From a bacterium GBS-1 (GTDB lineage: Bacteria; Synergistota; GBS-1), in assembly GCA_001443005.1 (NCBI GenBank), contig LEKQ01000001.1, forward strand, positions 516,792 through 580,791: DNA of 64,000 nucleotides. Reading direction: 5' to 3'. The position numbers and the translations under genes are program-made. The first letter of the stretch is position 1, and the number at the start of each line of letters is the position of its first letter. Below the pieces are notes generated by a model, which was not told the origin of the DNA, did no database searches, and worked only from the letters and a program-made list of their open reading frames with translations. Shown piece after piece: positions 52,502 to 61,659 of this stretch.

Positions 52502-53725
52502 GTGGCTAAGGTTTGGGTAGAAAAGCTCTTTGATGAACCAGAAATTTATATTTTAAGGATTGACGATGACATGACAAGGTTCTTTGAGGCGGTGTGGGAG
52601 ATACCAGAGGGGATAACATACAACGCATACCTGTTGCGAACGAGGGGGGAAACGATCCTATTCGACACCTGTAAAGGTGAATACTCCGAGGATTTTCTGA
52701 AAGCCCTATCTAGCTTAATAGATCCCAAGACGATAACCCATGTGGTTGTTCACCATGCTGAACCAGATCATAGCGGCGCTCTTCCAAAGGTGCTTGAGGC
52801 TAATGAGTATAGAGCTAAGATATGGTGCACACCGTTAACGAAAAAGCTCTTGGAAGCCTTTTACGACATAAAGGGGGATCTAAAAAGCATCGAGGATAAG
52901 GAGGAAGTAAAGATCGGCGAATTGAAGCTGAAGTTCATATGCACTCCGTGGCTCCACTGGCCGGATACGATGATAACCTACATACCAGAAAATGGAATAA
53001 TCTTCGGATGCGATGTCGGTGGAGGTTACTCCATACCCGAAGATATTGACGAAACCAAGGAGAAGGATATAGATAGATATTTTCGCTACGTAACCAAGTA
53101 CATAGTTACAGTAATAGGTCATTACAGAAAATACATCCCGGAAAACTTTGAAAAGTTAAAAAACCTCGGGGTCCTAGATAATCTAAAGGTACTCCTTCCA
53201 GGTCACGGCCTCGTGTGGCGTAAAGAACCCTTAAAGTTACTCGAACATTACGCTAAGGTGGCCTTAGGGGAAAAGACCAAGGATAAGTTCCTAATAGTAT
53301 ACGATTCCATGTATGGCTTTGTAGATAAGATGATTAATATAGCCATCGATGAGCTTAAAGCAAATGGCATCGAGCCAGTGGTTTATGCTTTCACCGATAA
53401 AAGCGCCCCACCATTAAGTGATGTTCTAACAGATATACCTGATAGTTCAGCGATAATCTTTGGGTTCTCAACCTATGAGGCTGGTCTTCACCCCACCGCA
53501 AGGTACCTATTAAGCGAGATAGTGGATAAGGCCAACTACGAGAAGCCAGCCCTTGCTTTAGGAAGCTTCGGATGGGCAGGAGCGCTGAAAAGAGAGCTTC
53601 AGAGACTCTCCAAGGAGCTTAAGATCAACATAATAGAGGCTATCGAGGTCAGTGGAAGGCCGAAAGCGGAAGATGAAAGGAGAATCAGAGAAAGCGTTAA
53701 AAAGTTAATCCAACTATCCTTATGA
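52502..53725 (+). CDS. fprA: Flavodiiron protein (FprA family)
   Basis: 407 residues, GTG start after AAGGAGGG. Metallo-beta-lactamase-like diiron domain (1-250) with the ligands HHAEPDHSGALP (HxExDxxG type), LHWPDTM, FGCDVGGGY and LPGHGLV, then a flavodoxin domain (about 258-405: IVYDSMYGFVDKMINI, GFSTYEAGLHPTARYLL, GSFGWAGALKREL). Reduces O2 to water or NO to N2O, protecting anaerobes. No rubredoxin or reductase fused or adjacent. The last 29 nt are antisense to the phosphatase gene. Confidence 0.96.
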   Translation: MAKVWVEKLFDEPEIYILRIDDDMTRFFEAVWEIPEGITYNAYLLRTRGETILFDTCKGEYSEDFLKALSSLIDPKTITHVVVHHAEPDHSGALPKVLEANEYRAKIWCTPLTKKLLEAFYDIKGDLKSIEDKEEVKIGELKLKFICTPWLHWPDTMITYIPENGIIFGCDVGGGYSIPEDIDETKEKDIDRYFRYVTKYIVTVIGHYRKYIPENFEKLKNLGVLDNLKVLLPGHGLVWRKEPLKLLEHYAKVALGEKTKDKFLIVYDSMYGFVDKMINIAIDELKANGIEPVVYAFTDKSAPPLSDVLTDIPDSSAIIFGFSTYEAGLHPTARYLLSEIVDKANYEKPALALGSFGWAGALKRELQRLSKELKINIIEAIEVSGRPKAEDERRIRESVKKLIQLSL

Positions 53726-54983
53726 TTCTCATAGGAACTTCAGTATTATCATAAAAGCCGCTAAAGATCTGAGCTCCTACACCTATAGCGGAGATGGGAA
53801 CGGGGGCATCCGTGTGCCCACGGGTGCCCCAATTTATCCCGGCCCTCTCGTTCAGGATCCGAATTAACTTTAGCGCAAGAGAACCAACTTCATCACCAAG
53901 GGTTTTTATCTCCGACTCAGTGAGATTAAGACCAAAGGCTCTCTTCACTAAGCCCACTATATCCCCACCCTTCGAAAGCTCCCTATTAAACCGCGCATAG
54001 GACATCGTCTGATGTTTAAGTAGTCTAAACCTTTCTCCCGATAGATCAACCCTCATCCCACCACACTCATGGTCTGCGGTAACCACAATTAATGTCTCCT
54101 CAGGATGCTTCCTTAAAAACTCCAACGCCTCCTCGACCGCCTCATCTAAAGCCTTGACCTCAGCTATGGCTGTCAAAGCGTCGTTAGCATGACAAGCCCA
54201 ATCTATCTTTCCACCTTCAACCATTATAAAGAAACCATGAGGACCATAAAGAAGTTCTATAGCCTTTCTCGTTAGATCAGCTAAGGATAAGGTATCTTTG
54301 GGGCGATCGATCTCATAATAAAGGGCTGCTCCCTGATCGAAGATCATTACCTTACCCGCCCCAGCCTTAAGAGACTCAGCTTCAACCTTATCTCTAACTA
54401 CCCTATAGCCGTTAGCTTTGGCTAAGCTCAAGATGTCAGGCCTTCTCTTTCTATACCGCTCATGATTCCCTAAAGGGCTACCCCCAGCGAAGTAATCAAA
54501 ACCGCTTCTTATCATATCCAAGGAGATCTCATAGTAGCTTAGCCTACTCCTCTGATGAGAATAAAAGGCGGCAGGAGTAGCATCATCTATAGGCGTATTT
54601 GTAACTATTCCTACCCCTATACCCCTAGCCTTAAAGACCTCAGCGAGGGTGGTAAGCTTACTGAAATCGCTTGAATCAACGCTTAAAAAGCCATTCAAGA
54701 CCTTCTTCCCCGTCGCTAAAGCGGTAGCCGAAGCAGCAGAATCAGTAATCCTCCCCCCTAAAGGTTGTGTCGTGATAAAACCCTGCACGGGAAGGTCATT
54801 CATCACCAGCTTACCATAGAAGGCATGAGCTAACGCCCTCTGCCCCTCACCCATGCCATCTCCTATGAACAGAAATACATATTTTACCTTGGCCTCTCCT
54901 AAAGCCGAGCTAGAACTGAGGCTTAAAAGGAAGGTCAAAAATAGGGTTAAGAGTAAAGCTCGGAAAAGCTTACCTTTCGTCAT
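53697..54983 (-). CDS. phoA: Secreted alkaline phosphatase
   Basis: 428 residues, ATG 54983 (GGGTGGGTGG just upstream). Signal peptide (about 1-30, ending SSALGEA). Metal and nucleophile motifs: FLFIGDGMGEGQ, RITDSAASATALATG (nucleophile Ser in DSA), FIMVEGGKIDWACHANDA, VVTADHECGGM, and WGTRGHTDAPVPISAIGVGA. Periplasmic or surface phosphomonoesterase. Starts 14 nt inside the histidine kinase gene and ends tail to tail with fprA. Confidence 0.94.
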   Translation of the reverse strand: MTKGKLFRALLLTLFLTFLLSLSSSSALGEAKVKYVFLFIGDGMGEGQRALAHAFYGKLVMNDLPVQGFITTQPLGGRITDSAASATALATGKKVLNGFLSVDSSDFSKLTTLAEVFKARGIGVGIVTNTPIDDATPAAFYSHQRSRLSYYEISLDMIRSGFDYFAGGSPLGNHERYRKRRPDILSLAKANGYRVVRDKVEAESLKAGAGKVMIFDQGAALYYEIDRPKDTLSLADLTRKAIELLYGPHGFFIMVEGGKIDWACHANDALTAIAEVKALDEAVEEALEFLRKHPEETLIVVTADHECGGMRVDLSGERFRLLKHQTMSYARFNRELSKGGDIVGLVKRAFGLNLTESEIKTLGDEVGSLALKLIRILNERAGINWGTRGHTDAPVPISAIGVGAQIFSGFYDNTEVPMRIIRIVGLTF

Positions 54984-56481
54984 CCACCCACCCAAAAGGA
55001 AGTTCACCTTTTGCATTTCCCTTTTTAAAGGGGAGCCTTAGGTGGAAAACCGTTCCTCTATCGCTCTCACCTAAATAAAGGTCCCCGCCCATTAGACCAG
55101 CTAAGCTCTTAGATATATAAAGCCCCAAACCCATTCCTTTATAAGAAGAGGAAAAACTTCTGAAAGGTAAAAATATCTTGTCCCTTATCTCCTCAGGTAT
55201 CCCAGGTCCCGTATCCTTTACGGAAAAGAGGATCTCAACCTTTTCCTCACTCTCAACGATATCATCAACGCGAAGCTCTATGAACCCCTCCTGCGTCACG
55301 TTAGCGGAGTTAACTAGGAGATTAATGAGAATCTGCTCAAGCTTTATGTCATCGCCGATCAAAAGATAAGGAAGCTTTGGAAAATCTATTCTAAAATCTA
55401 CCCCACTCCTAATATAGGGGTGAACGATCGTCTTTAAATGATTCATAACCTCGCTGAGGTCGAAAATATTTTGCAAAACCTCGATCCTTCCATAGCGCAG
55501 GCTCAGTGAACTCATCAAGTTATCAAAGAGTCTTCTAACACTATGAACGCTCGTATAGATTTTCTCAAGCAATTTTCTTTGATGATAATTAAGGTCAGTT
55601 TCAGATAAAAGAACTAAGAAAGATAAAGCGCTTCCGCAAAGCGACCTAACGTCATGACCAAGGATACCCAAAAATCTATCGTAGCTTCCTACCAAAAGGT
55701 TACCATCAAAACTCTCTATAATATCTGCCCTAATAGCTACACCCTCTCGACCGATGAGGTTTCCCCTCTCATCGTATAATCCCCTTACCACAGATATGAC
55801 CCACACAGGCTTACCATCGGCTCTTCTAAGAAGAACGCGCCCCACCCTTACCTGGTCTCTCTCTAAAAGTGCCATCATAATCTCCCGAAAGAGAGCATCA
55901 GCCAAGGCCTTATTGAAGTGAAAGTCATGAACCTTTCTACCTACGATCTCATTAGGGGAGCATCCGAAGATCTCCCTTGCACCATGATCATCCACAAACT
56001 CAAATTCGTTATCCTTGTTTATCCTGAAAAAAGCTAGGGGGAGACCCTTAATGAAGGAAAAGATTATCTCTCCCTCGAGGGGAAGCTTTATTAAGGCAAT
56101 GAGTACTCTCCCTTTAACTCCATCGGAGAGAAAAAACCCCCTTAAGATACCGCAAAACTCCGCACCTTTATCGGACAAAAAGCAAAAGCTTTCCGTTAGG
56201 ATGCCCCCTTTCGACTTAAGCCTTTCCAAGAAGCTAAAGAAGATCTCTTTTTTCTTCTCGGGGCTCTCCCTACCTGAGAAAAACTCCCATAAAAACCGCT
56301 TTTTTACCGCTTCAAGGGGCGAAGATAATCCTAAGAGGCTTGCTCCGCCTTGTGAAATTCGAGAGATGAGTCCATCCCCCTCAACCTCAAGGAAACCTAT
56401 CTCAAGAAGCTTGAAGGGATCGACCTCCAAGCTTACATCAAAGGAGAGCGTCTCCAACCCTTTTCTCTTCCCCCTCACCAT
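54970..56481 (-). CDS. Cytosolic PAS-domain sensor histidine kinase, orphan
   Basis: 503 residues at most; ATG 56481 overlaps the GntR gene by 44 nt and TTG 56457 is an alternative. No membrane segment. Two PAS-like domains (about 20-145 and 148-265; FFRINKDNEFEFVDDHGARE), phosphoacceptor FLGILGHDVRSLCGSAL, N-box LEQILINLLVNSANVTQEG, G1 VKDTGPGIPEEI and G2 GMGLGLYISKSLAGLMGG. All kinase motifs are present. No response regulator is in the window. Tight coupling to a phosphatase gene suggests, without proof, phosphate or redox sensing. Confidence 0.9.
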   Translation of the reverse strand: MVRGKRKGLETLSFDVSLEVDPFKLLEIGFLEVEGDGLISRISQGGASLLGLSSPLEAVKKRFLWEFFSGRESPEKKKEIFFSFLERLKSKGGILTESFCFLSDKGAEFCGILRGFFLSDGVKGRVLIALIKLPLEGEIIFSFIKGLPLAFFRINKDNEFEFVDDHGAREIFGCSPNEIVGRKVHDFHFNKALADALFREIMMALLERDQVRVGRVLLRRADGKPVWVISVVRGLYDERGNLIGREGVAIRADIIESFDGNLLVGSYDRFLGILGHDVRSLCGSALSFLVLLSETDLNYHQRKLLEKIYTSVHSVRRLFDNLMSSLSLRYGRIEVLQNIFDLSEVMNHLKTIVHPYIRSGVDFRIDFPKLPYLLIGDDIKLEQILINLLVNSANVTQEGFIELRVDDIVESEEKVEILFSVKDTGPGIPEEIRDKIFLPFRSFSSSYKGMGLGLYISKSLAGLMGGDLYLGESDRGTVFHLRLPFKKGNAKGELPFGWVDDER

Positions 56482-57139
56482 AAAGCTTTTCTATCAAGCT
56501 CTTAACATTTCTAACATGCTCTAAATCGGCCCTGAAGGCCTCCTCCTCATCCCCATTAGCTATAGCCTCATATATTCTCTTATGCTCCTTGAAAGACTTC
56601 TCCTTTCTCCCTGGAACCTTGAGCGTATTCTCCCCAAGCCCCCTTATTATGTTAAGATAATCCAACGTTATGTTTATCAGGAAAAAGTTATGAGTGGCTT
56701 TGGCAACCTCAAGATGAAACTCTTGGTCATATCTGATGAGCTCCTCTATGGCTGAATCTAACCTTTCTTCAACTTTTTCAATGATCTTACCTATCCTGGA
56801 TATATCCTCAGAGGTCGCACATCTAGCAGCGTATTTAGTTATCATAGGCTCAAGGATCTCACGCGCTATCAGCGTTTCATAAAAAACCGTCGGGCTGCTT
56901 AAGTCTACCTTGGGTAAGGAGCGAGCGAATCTGCCCTTTCCCAATATAGTTTCCACTAACCCCATGGACTCAAGAAGGCGAAAAGCCTCCCGTAAAGAGG
57001 CCCTGCTTACGCCAAAGAACTTTAAAAGCTCCTCTTCCGAGGGGAGCTTCTCACCGGGCTTAATCTTCCCTTCCAATATCCAGTTCCTTATCTCCTCAGC
57101 CACTTCCTCATATATGCGTTTAGTCCTAAACATACTCAT
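56438..57139 (-). CDS. GntR-family transcriptional regulator (FCD domain)
   Basis: 233 residues. N-terminal winged helix (1-75: GKIKPGEKLPSEEELLKFFGVSRASLREAFRLLESMGLV) and all-helical FCD effector domain (about 80-220: REILEPMITKYAARCATSED, YDQEFHLEVAKATHN, KEHKRIYEAIANGDEEEA) with Asp/His residues placed as in metal- and carboxylate-binding FadR-type proteins. Three nt after the DUF6282 gene. The divergent glpA operon, with a palindrome across its -10, is a likely target. Confidence 0.93.
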   Translation of the reverse strand: MSMFRTKRIYEEVAEEIRNWILEGKIKPGEKLPSEEELLKFFGVSRASLREAFRLLESMGLVETILGKGRFARSLPKVDLSSPTVFYETLIAREILEPMITKYAARCATSEDISRIGKIIEKVEERLDSAIEELIRYDQEFHLEVAKATHNFFLINITLDYLNIIRGLGENTLKVPGRKEKSFKEHKRIYEAIANGDEEEAFRADLEHVRNVKSLIEKLYGEGEEKRVGDALL

Positions 57140-57141
57140 CT

Positions 57142-57966
57142 TTAACTTAACAACCCCTTTGGGTTAATCTTCAACATCATTTCCATATCTTTTTCGGTAA
57201 GACCAGCCTTCAAAAGCTCAATAGCAAAGGCTTGCAAGCCTTCAGTAGGGAGGGGGTTAAACTCCTGCCCCAAGTCCGACGCCAAGACCGTACTTTCTAC
57301 GCCAACCAACTTTATTACCCTAGCCATCTTTTCCGCAGAAACGTGACTCAGCGAGTTCTTGGACCAAAAGCAAAAGGAACATCTTTCAAAAAACACGCCC
57401 TTTTTAGCCAACTCCCTTTGAGCCTCCAAAGGAACCTCAGTTATCCAAAACTCAGGATGAGTCACCAAAATCTTCCGAACCCCAAGCTTAATAGCCTCAT
57501 CAACTAGGACGAAGATCTCCCTTAAAGATAGATGCCCAGTCCCCAAAATCACACCCCTATCAGAAACCATCTTTATTATATCATACAACTCTCTTCTTAG
57601 CTTTCCAGTCTCATCAAGTATAGACAATCCTCCTTCTAGAGAACCACCCGTTTTTGCAAGATGATTTAAGGCATCAACCGTGGGCATCCAAACCTCCTTC
57701 GCTCCAAGCCTTAAGGCAAACTCCACAGCCTCAGGGTTAAATCCCCCCACGCTTCTATTCAGAACCACACCACCGTAAACCTCTATTTCACCCACAACCT
57801 CCTTAGCCACCACCGCCCTAGAAACCGTAGGCTCAAAGTGATTCTTAATCAATATACCAGCCATGCCCGCTTCCTTAGCTAATCTCGTGGCCTCTATATC
57901 CGAAAGCTTTCTCTTCATAAGGTCTGGAGCCGTATGAATGTGCATATCTATAGCTCCCTCAAGCAC
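57142..57966 (-). CDS. DUF6282 family amidohydrolase-like protein
   Basis: 274 residues, GTG start after GGGAGGTGGGG. Metal-site pattern of amidohydrolase/PHP folds: DMHIHTAPDLMKR (HxH), GILIKNHFEP, LGTGHLSLREI, LVTHPEFW and ASDLGQ. Matches DUF6282, uncharacterised. First gene of the operon with a GntR regulator, so it probably acts on the regulator's inducer or its product. Substrate unknown. Confidence 0.8.
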   Translation of the reverse strand: MLEGAIDMHIHTAPDLMKRKLSDIEATRLAKEAGMAGILIKNHFEPTVSRAVVAKEVVGEIEVYGGVVLNRSVGGFNPEAVEFALRLGAKEVWMPTVDALNHLAKTGGSLEGGLSILDETGKLRRELYDIIKMVSDRGVILGTGHLSLREIFVLVDEAIKLGVRKILVTHPEFWITEVPLEAQRELAKKGVFFERCSFCFWSKNSLSHVSAEKMARVIKLVGVESTVLASDLGQEFNPLPTEGLQAFAIELLKAGLTEKDMEMMLKINPKGLLS

Positions 57967-57986
57967 AACCCCCCACCTCCCATATA

Positions 57987-58015
57987 AATATACACCAGTT
58001 TCAAAGGAAAATCAA
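57987..58015 (-). promoter_or_regulatory. Promoter of the DUF6282-GntR-kinase-phosphatase operon
   Basis: -35 TTGATT (58015-58010), 17-bp spacer, -10 TATATT (57992-57987). Transcription would begin at about 57980, immediately before the Shine-Dalgarno, so the leader is very short. Confidence 0.65.
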
Positions 58016-58044
58016 ACTTTTTAATATAAAATCGAGGAAACCTC

Positions 58045-58072
58045 TTGACAATGTAGATATACTCGGTATACT
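58045..58072 (+). promoter_or_regulatory. Promoter of glpA operon
   Basis: Perfect -35 TTGACA (58045-58050), 16-bp spacer, -10 TATACT (58067-58072). Strong promoter by sequence. Confidence 0.7.
58058..58070. promoter_or_regulatory. Candidate operator over the glpA -10
   Basis: Inverted repeat TATAC-TCG-GTATA (13 bp, perfect arms) overlaps the -10 of glpA. The same bases also give a direct repeat TATACTC at 58058 and 58067. Size and position suit a FadR/GntR-type repressor, and such a gene lies in the divergent operon. Confidence 0.45.
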
Positions 58073-58102
58073 CTCTATAGTAAGCCTTAAGGGGGTGAAA
58101 GG

Positions 58103-59569
58103 GTGTTTGACGTAGGAATAGTTGGTGGAGGAGCCGTAGGCTCAGCCATAGCTTATGAGCTTTCAAGGTTCAGATTAAAGATAGCGGTCTTCGAGAAGGA
58201 GCCAGATGTCTGCTTTGGAGCGAGCGGGAGAAATAGCGGCGTATTACACGCTGGGTTTTACTACAGACCTGGATCCCTGAAAGCAAAGCTTTGCGTTGAG
58301 GGAAACAAGAAGATGAGAGAATGGTTTAAACTTCTCAAGGTCCCATTTAAAGCAACAGGAAAGGTCCTTTTAGCCTTTGATGAGGACGAGGTAAAGGAGC
58401 TCTACAAGCTTAAAGAGATAGGAGACGCCAATGGAGTCGAAGGGCTTGAAGTAATAAGGGGAAGAGACAAGGTTAACCAGATATGTCCCGGAGCCGGAGA
58501 GGCCATAGCCTGTCTTTACTCCCCTATGACAGGTATATTTTCATCCTACCTTTTAACGATCGCTCTGGCTGAAACCGCTCACCAAAACGGTGTAAAATAC
58601 TTCTTAAACTGCAAGATAGTCGATGTAAGAAAAGAAAATGGGACCTTTAAGCTTAAAGATCAAAGGGGAGAAAGATACGAATGCAGATGGCTCATAAACT
58701 CGGCTGGTGTTTACTCAGCTGAGTTTTCAAAGATAGTAGGGGTTAATGGTTATAAGATATACCCTTGCAGAGGAGAATATCTTCTTCTTGATAAGGCCTT
58801 AGCCCCCCTGCTTAAGATGCCCATATATCCAGTTCCAAGCAAGGAGGTAGGAGGGGCTCTTGGAGTTCACATAACACCTACCGTAGAGGGACCGATCCTA
58901 ATAGGTCCTTCAGCTGAATACATAGATGACCCTGAAGGTTATGAGAGCACTCCTGAGATAATGAACAAGCTCTTTGAAGAAGGATACAAGCTCTGGCCTT
59001 ACTTTAAGAAAAGCGATGTTATAAGGAGCTTTTCTGGGATAAGGGCTAAACCGGTCCCCCCTGGAGAAAAGAGCTTCTTCGACTTCGTGATAAAGGAAGA
59101 GGAGTCGATTCCAAACTTTATTAATCTCGTTGGAATAGAATCACCAGGTTTAACAAGCGCTCCCGCCATAGCTAGGATGGTGAGGGAGATAATCGAAAGA
59201 AAGGAGAAGCTCCTAATTAAAGAGGATTTCGAACCCCGCTATCTAAGGGGTGAAAGATTTGAAGAGCTAAGCGAGGAGGAGAAGGAGAGAAGGGCCAAGG
59301 AAGATCCGAAATGGGGAGAGATAATTTGCAGGTGTGAGAAGATAACCAAAAGAGAGATAATCGAAGCCATAGAGAACCCCTTGAGTGCTAAGACTCTCGC
59401 GAGCATAAAGTATAGAGCAAGGGCTATGATGGGAAGATGTCAAGGGGGTTATTGCATGCCCAAAATAATAGAGATATTAGAAAGGGAGTTCGGATATAAA
59501 CCGGAGGACTTCCAGCTACATAAAGAGGGCTCCTGGCTATTTTCAGGGAGGATGAGAAAAGATGATTGA
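58103..59569 (+). CDS. glpA: GlpA-type FAD-dependent glycerol-3-phosphate dehydrogenase
   Basis: 488 residues, GTG start after AAGGGGGTG. DAO fold: FDVGIVGGGAVGSAIAYELSRF (FAD site), GASGRNSGVLHAGFYYRPGSL, WLINSAGVYSAEFS, SGIRAKPVPPG. C-terminal BFD-like [2Fe-2S] domain (about 405-470): IICRCEKITKREI, then MGRCQGGYC, giving CxC...CxxxxC. The same three-gene set (this, the next oxidoreductase, DUF1667) occurs in Thermotoga and clostridia, where it is assigned to anaerobic glycerol-3-phosphate oxidation. The first half also resembles L-2-hydroxyglutarate oxidases, so the substrate is not certain. Confidence 0.85.
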   Translation: MFDVGIVGGGAVGSAIAYELSRFRLKIAVFEKEPDVCFGASGRNSGVLHAGFYYRPGSLKAKLCVEGNKKMREWFKLLKVPFKATGKVLLAFDEDEVKELYKLKEIGDANGVEGLEVIRGRDKVNQICPGAGEAIACLYSPMTGIFSSYLLTIALAETAHQNGVKYFLNCKIVDVRKENGTFKLKDQRGERYECRWLINSAGVYSAEFSKIVGVNGYKIYPCRGEYLLLDKALAPLLKMPIYPVPSKEVGGALGVHITPTVEGPILIGPSAEYIDDPEGYESTPEIMNKLFEEGYKLWPYFKKSDVIRSFSGIRAKPVPPGEKSFFDFVIKEEESIPNFINLVGIESPGLTSAPAIARMVREIIERKEKLLIKEDFEPRYLRGERFEELSEEEKERRAKEDPKWGEIICRCEKITKREIIEAIENPLSAKTLASIKYRARAMMGRCQGGYCMPKIIEILEREFGYKPEDFQLHKEGSWLFSGRMRKDD

Positions 59570-60797
59570 GAGGGATGTGGTTATAATAGGTGCAGGTCCC
59601 GCTGGGCTCGCCTGCGCGGTAAAGCTTAAGGAGATAGGGGTAAGCGACGTTCTCTTAGTGGAGAGAGAAAAAAAATTAGGTGGGATATTAAATCAATGCA
59701 TTCACGATGGGTTTGGCTTACACAACTTCAAGGAAAGCTTAACTGGTCCTGAGTATATAGAAAGATATGTTGAAAGGCTTAAGAAATTCAATATAGATGT
59801 CCTATCTGACACTATGGTAGTCAACCTTTTCCAAGACAAGAGTATGATATTAAGCGGACCCTGGGGAAGAGAGAGAATAAGAGCAAAGGCAATCGTCTTA
59901 GCGATGGGTTGTAGAGAGAGAACCGCGGGGGCCATAGGGCTTGCGGGGTCAAGACCCGCAGGAATATATACAGCAGGTGTAGCTCAAAGGCTAATGAATA
60001 TCGATAATTACATGGTAGGAAATGAGGTGGTTATTCTAGGATCTGGAGACGTGGGACTGATAATGGCAAGGAGATTAACCTTAGAAGGAGCTCGAGTCCT
60101 AATGGTATTGGAGAAGCTCCCCTATTCCAGTGGCTTACCGAGAAACATAGTGCAATGTCTTGAGGATTACGGTATACCTTTATACCTTAAGACGACGGTA
60201 ACCAAGGTCTACGGAAAGGCTCGAGTAGAGGGGGTAGAATACGTGAGCTTAGACGATGATGGAAAACCGATACCTGGAAGTGAAAGATTCGTTAAGTGTG
60301 ATACGCTTCTTCTTTCCGTTGGACTTATACCTGAAAACGAGCTTTCTCGCGAAGCTGGCGTTGAAATTCACCCCATAACGGGAGGACCAATAGTGAACGA
60401 TACTTATCAGACCAATATAGATGGGGTTTTTGCAGCAGGAAATGTGCTTCACGTGCATGACTTAGCTGACTGGGCGTCGATGGAAGGAGAGCTTGTGGCG
60501 GAGTTCGCCAAAAGATACCTAGAGGGGGAACTATCTAAAGCCAAGAGGTGGATAGATGTAAAGGCAGGCAAAGGTATAAGATACGTCTTACCTCACAAAA
60601 TCTCAGGCGAAAGAGATGTAAACTTTCTGTTTAGGGTTGACTCACCCTACAAAAACAGGTATATAATCGTTAGAGATAAAGATAGGGTGATAAAGAAAAG
60701 GAGGGTTATAAATCTCCACCCAGCAGTTATGGAAAACATAAATGTTAAATCTGAAGAGATGAAGGGTATAGAAAGCTTAGAGGTGATGGTGGAATGA
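59562..60797 (+). CDS. FAD/NAD(P)-dependent oxidoreductase, GlpA partner
   Basis: 411 residues. Two dinucleotide-binding folds: VVIIGAGPAGLACAVKLKE (FAD) and EVVILGSGDVGLIMARRLTLEG (NAD), with VLAMGCRERTAGA and NIDGVFAAGNVLHVHDLADWA. The segment GGILNQCIHDGFGLHNF near 42-58 contains a Cys conserved in this family. It probably passes electrons between GlpA and NAD or a carrier. Overlaps glpA by 8 nt and the DUF1667 gene by 4 nt. Confidence 0.88.
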   Translation: MIERDVVIIGAGPAGLACAVKLKEIGVSDVLLVEREKKLGGILNQCIHDGFGLHNFKESLTGPEYIERYVERLKKFNIDVLSDTMVVNLFQDKSMILSGPWGRERIRAKAIVLAMGCRERTAGAIGLAGSRPAGIYTAGVAQRLMNIDNYMVGNEVVILGSGDVGLIMARRLTLEGARVLMVLEKLPYSSGLPRNIVQCLEDYGIPLYLKTTVTKVYGKARVEGVEYVSLDDDGKPIPGSERFVKCDTLLLSVGLIPENELSREAGVEIHPITGGPIVNDTYQTNIDGVFAAGNVLHVHDLADWASMEGELVAEFAKRYLEGELSKAKRWIDVKAGKGIRYVLPHKISGERDVNFLFRVDSPYKNRYIIVRDKDRVIKKRRVINLHPAVMENINVKSEEMKGIESLEVMVE

Positions 60798-61165
60798 CCA
60801 AGGAGATGATCTGTATACTTTGTCCCAACGGTTGCAACCTCGTAGTATACTTCGATGAGAAAAACCCCGATGGTTTCAAGGTTGAAAACGCTTTGTGTCC
60901 TAAAGGCAAAGAATACGCACAAAGTGAGATATTAGACCCCCGAAGGACTATAGCTACAAGCGTACGCGTAGAAGATGGAGAGATTCCTTTAGTCAGCGTG
61001 AAGATAGATAGACCAATACCTAAGAACAAGATTTTCGATGTGATGAGAGAAATAAAGAAGCTTAAGTTAAAGGCTCCAATCAGGTCTGGCACCATCCTTA
61101 TAAGCAAGGTCGCTGGAACGGAGGCTAACGTCATAGCAACTAAAACAGTAGAAAGGGTTAAATGA
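60794..61165 (+). CDS. DUF1667 Cys-motif protein
   Basis: 123 residues. Starts MICILCPNGCNLVVYF with CxxCxxxC, then ENALCPKGKEYAQSEILDPRRT, the DUF1667 pattern; four cysteines could hold an Fe-S cluster or zinc. The fixed third member of the glpA set; presumably an electron-transfer or assembly subunit. Confidence 0.85.
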   Translation: MTKEMICILCPNGCNLVVYFDEKNPDGFKVENALCPKGKEYAQSEILDPRRTIATSVRVEDGEIPLVSVKIDRPIPKNKIFDVMREIKKLKLKAPIRSGTILISKVAGTEANVIATKTVERVK

Positions 61166-61659
61166 TGTTTTTCTCCCTTATAGCTTTGGCCTGGTTCATC
61201 CTTGAAAAAGGATGGGAGTTCTTCATAAAGGGAGAAAAAAGCTTTGAGTACTTTTCCCTTCTTTCCCTCACCGCAATAATACTGATATATGGAGGGTATG
61301 AAGCCACCTTTGGGAACGAAAACCTCTGGGGAAGTCTAATAGCCCTGCTTGGAGCAACCTTAAGGCTTTGGGGGAGGCTAAAGCTTAAGGAGAGCTTCTC
61401 AATTCACGTTAAAAAGCCTGAAAAGATCGTTACAAGTGGCCCCTACTCCGTCATAAGGCATCCGCTTTACACCGGCTTAGTTTTAATATGTCTCGGTGGT
61501 GTGATATCCTCGGGAAGCTATCTTTTAGCTCTGCCTCTCCTCTTAAACATCCTCATAATATTAAGGAAGACGAACAGAGAAGAGAAGATATTATCGGAGA
61601 TCGAAGAGTTCAAAAGATATAAAGAAAAAACCTGGAAACTAATCCCCTTCATCTGGTAA
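61162..61659 (+). CDS. Isoprenylcysteine carboxyl methyltransferase-family membrane protein
   Basis: 165 residues, four or five membrane helices. SAM-binding motif of the ICMT/PEMT fold: IVTSGPYSVIRHPLYTGLVLI and TNREEKILSEIEEF. Methyl acceptor unknown (isoprenoid, phospholipid or protein). ATGA overlap with the DUF1667 gene; ends tail to tail with the radical SAM gene (21-nt overlap). Confidence 0.85.
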   Translation: MMFFSLIALAWFILEKGWEFFIKGEKSFEYFSLLSLTAIILIYGGYEATFGNENLWGSLIALLGATLRLWGRLKLKESFSIHVKKPEKIVTSGPYSVIRHPLYTGLVLICLGGVISSGSYLLALPLLLNILIILRKTNREEKILSEIEEFKRYKEKTWKLIPFIW

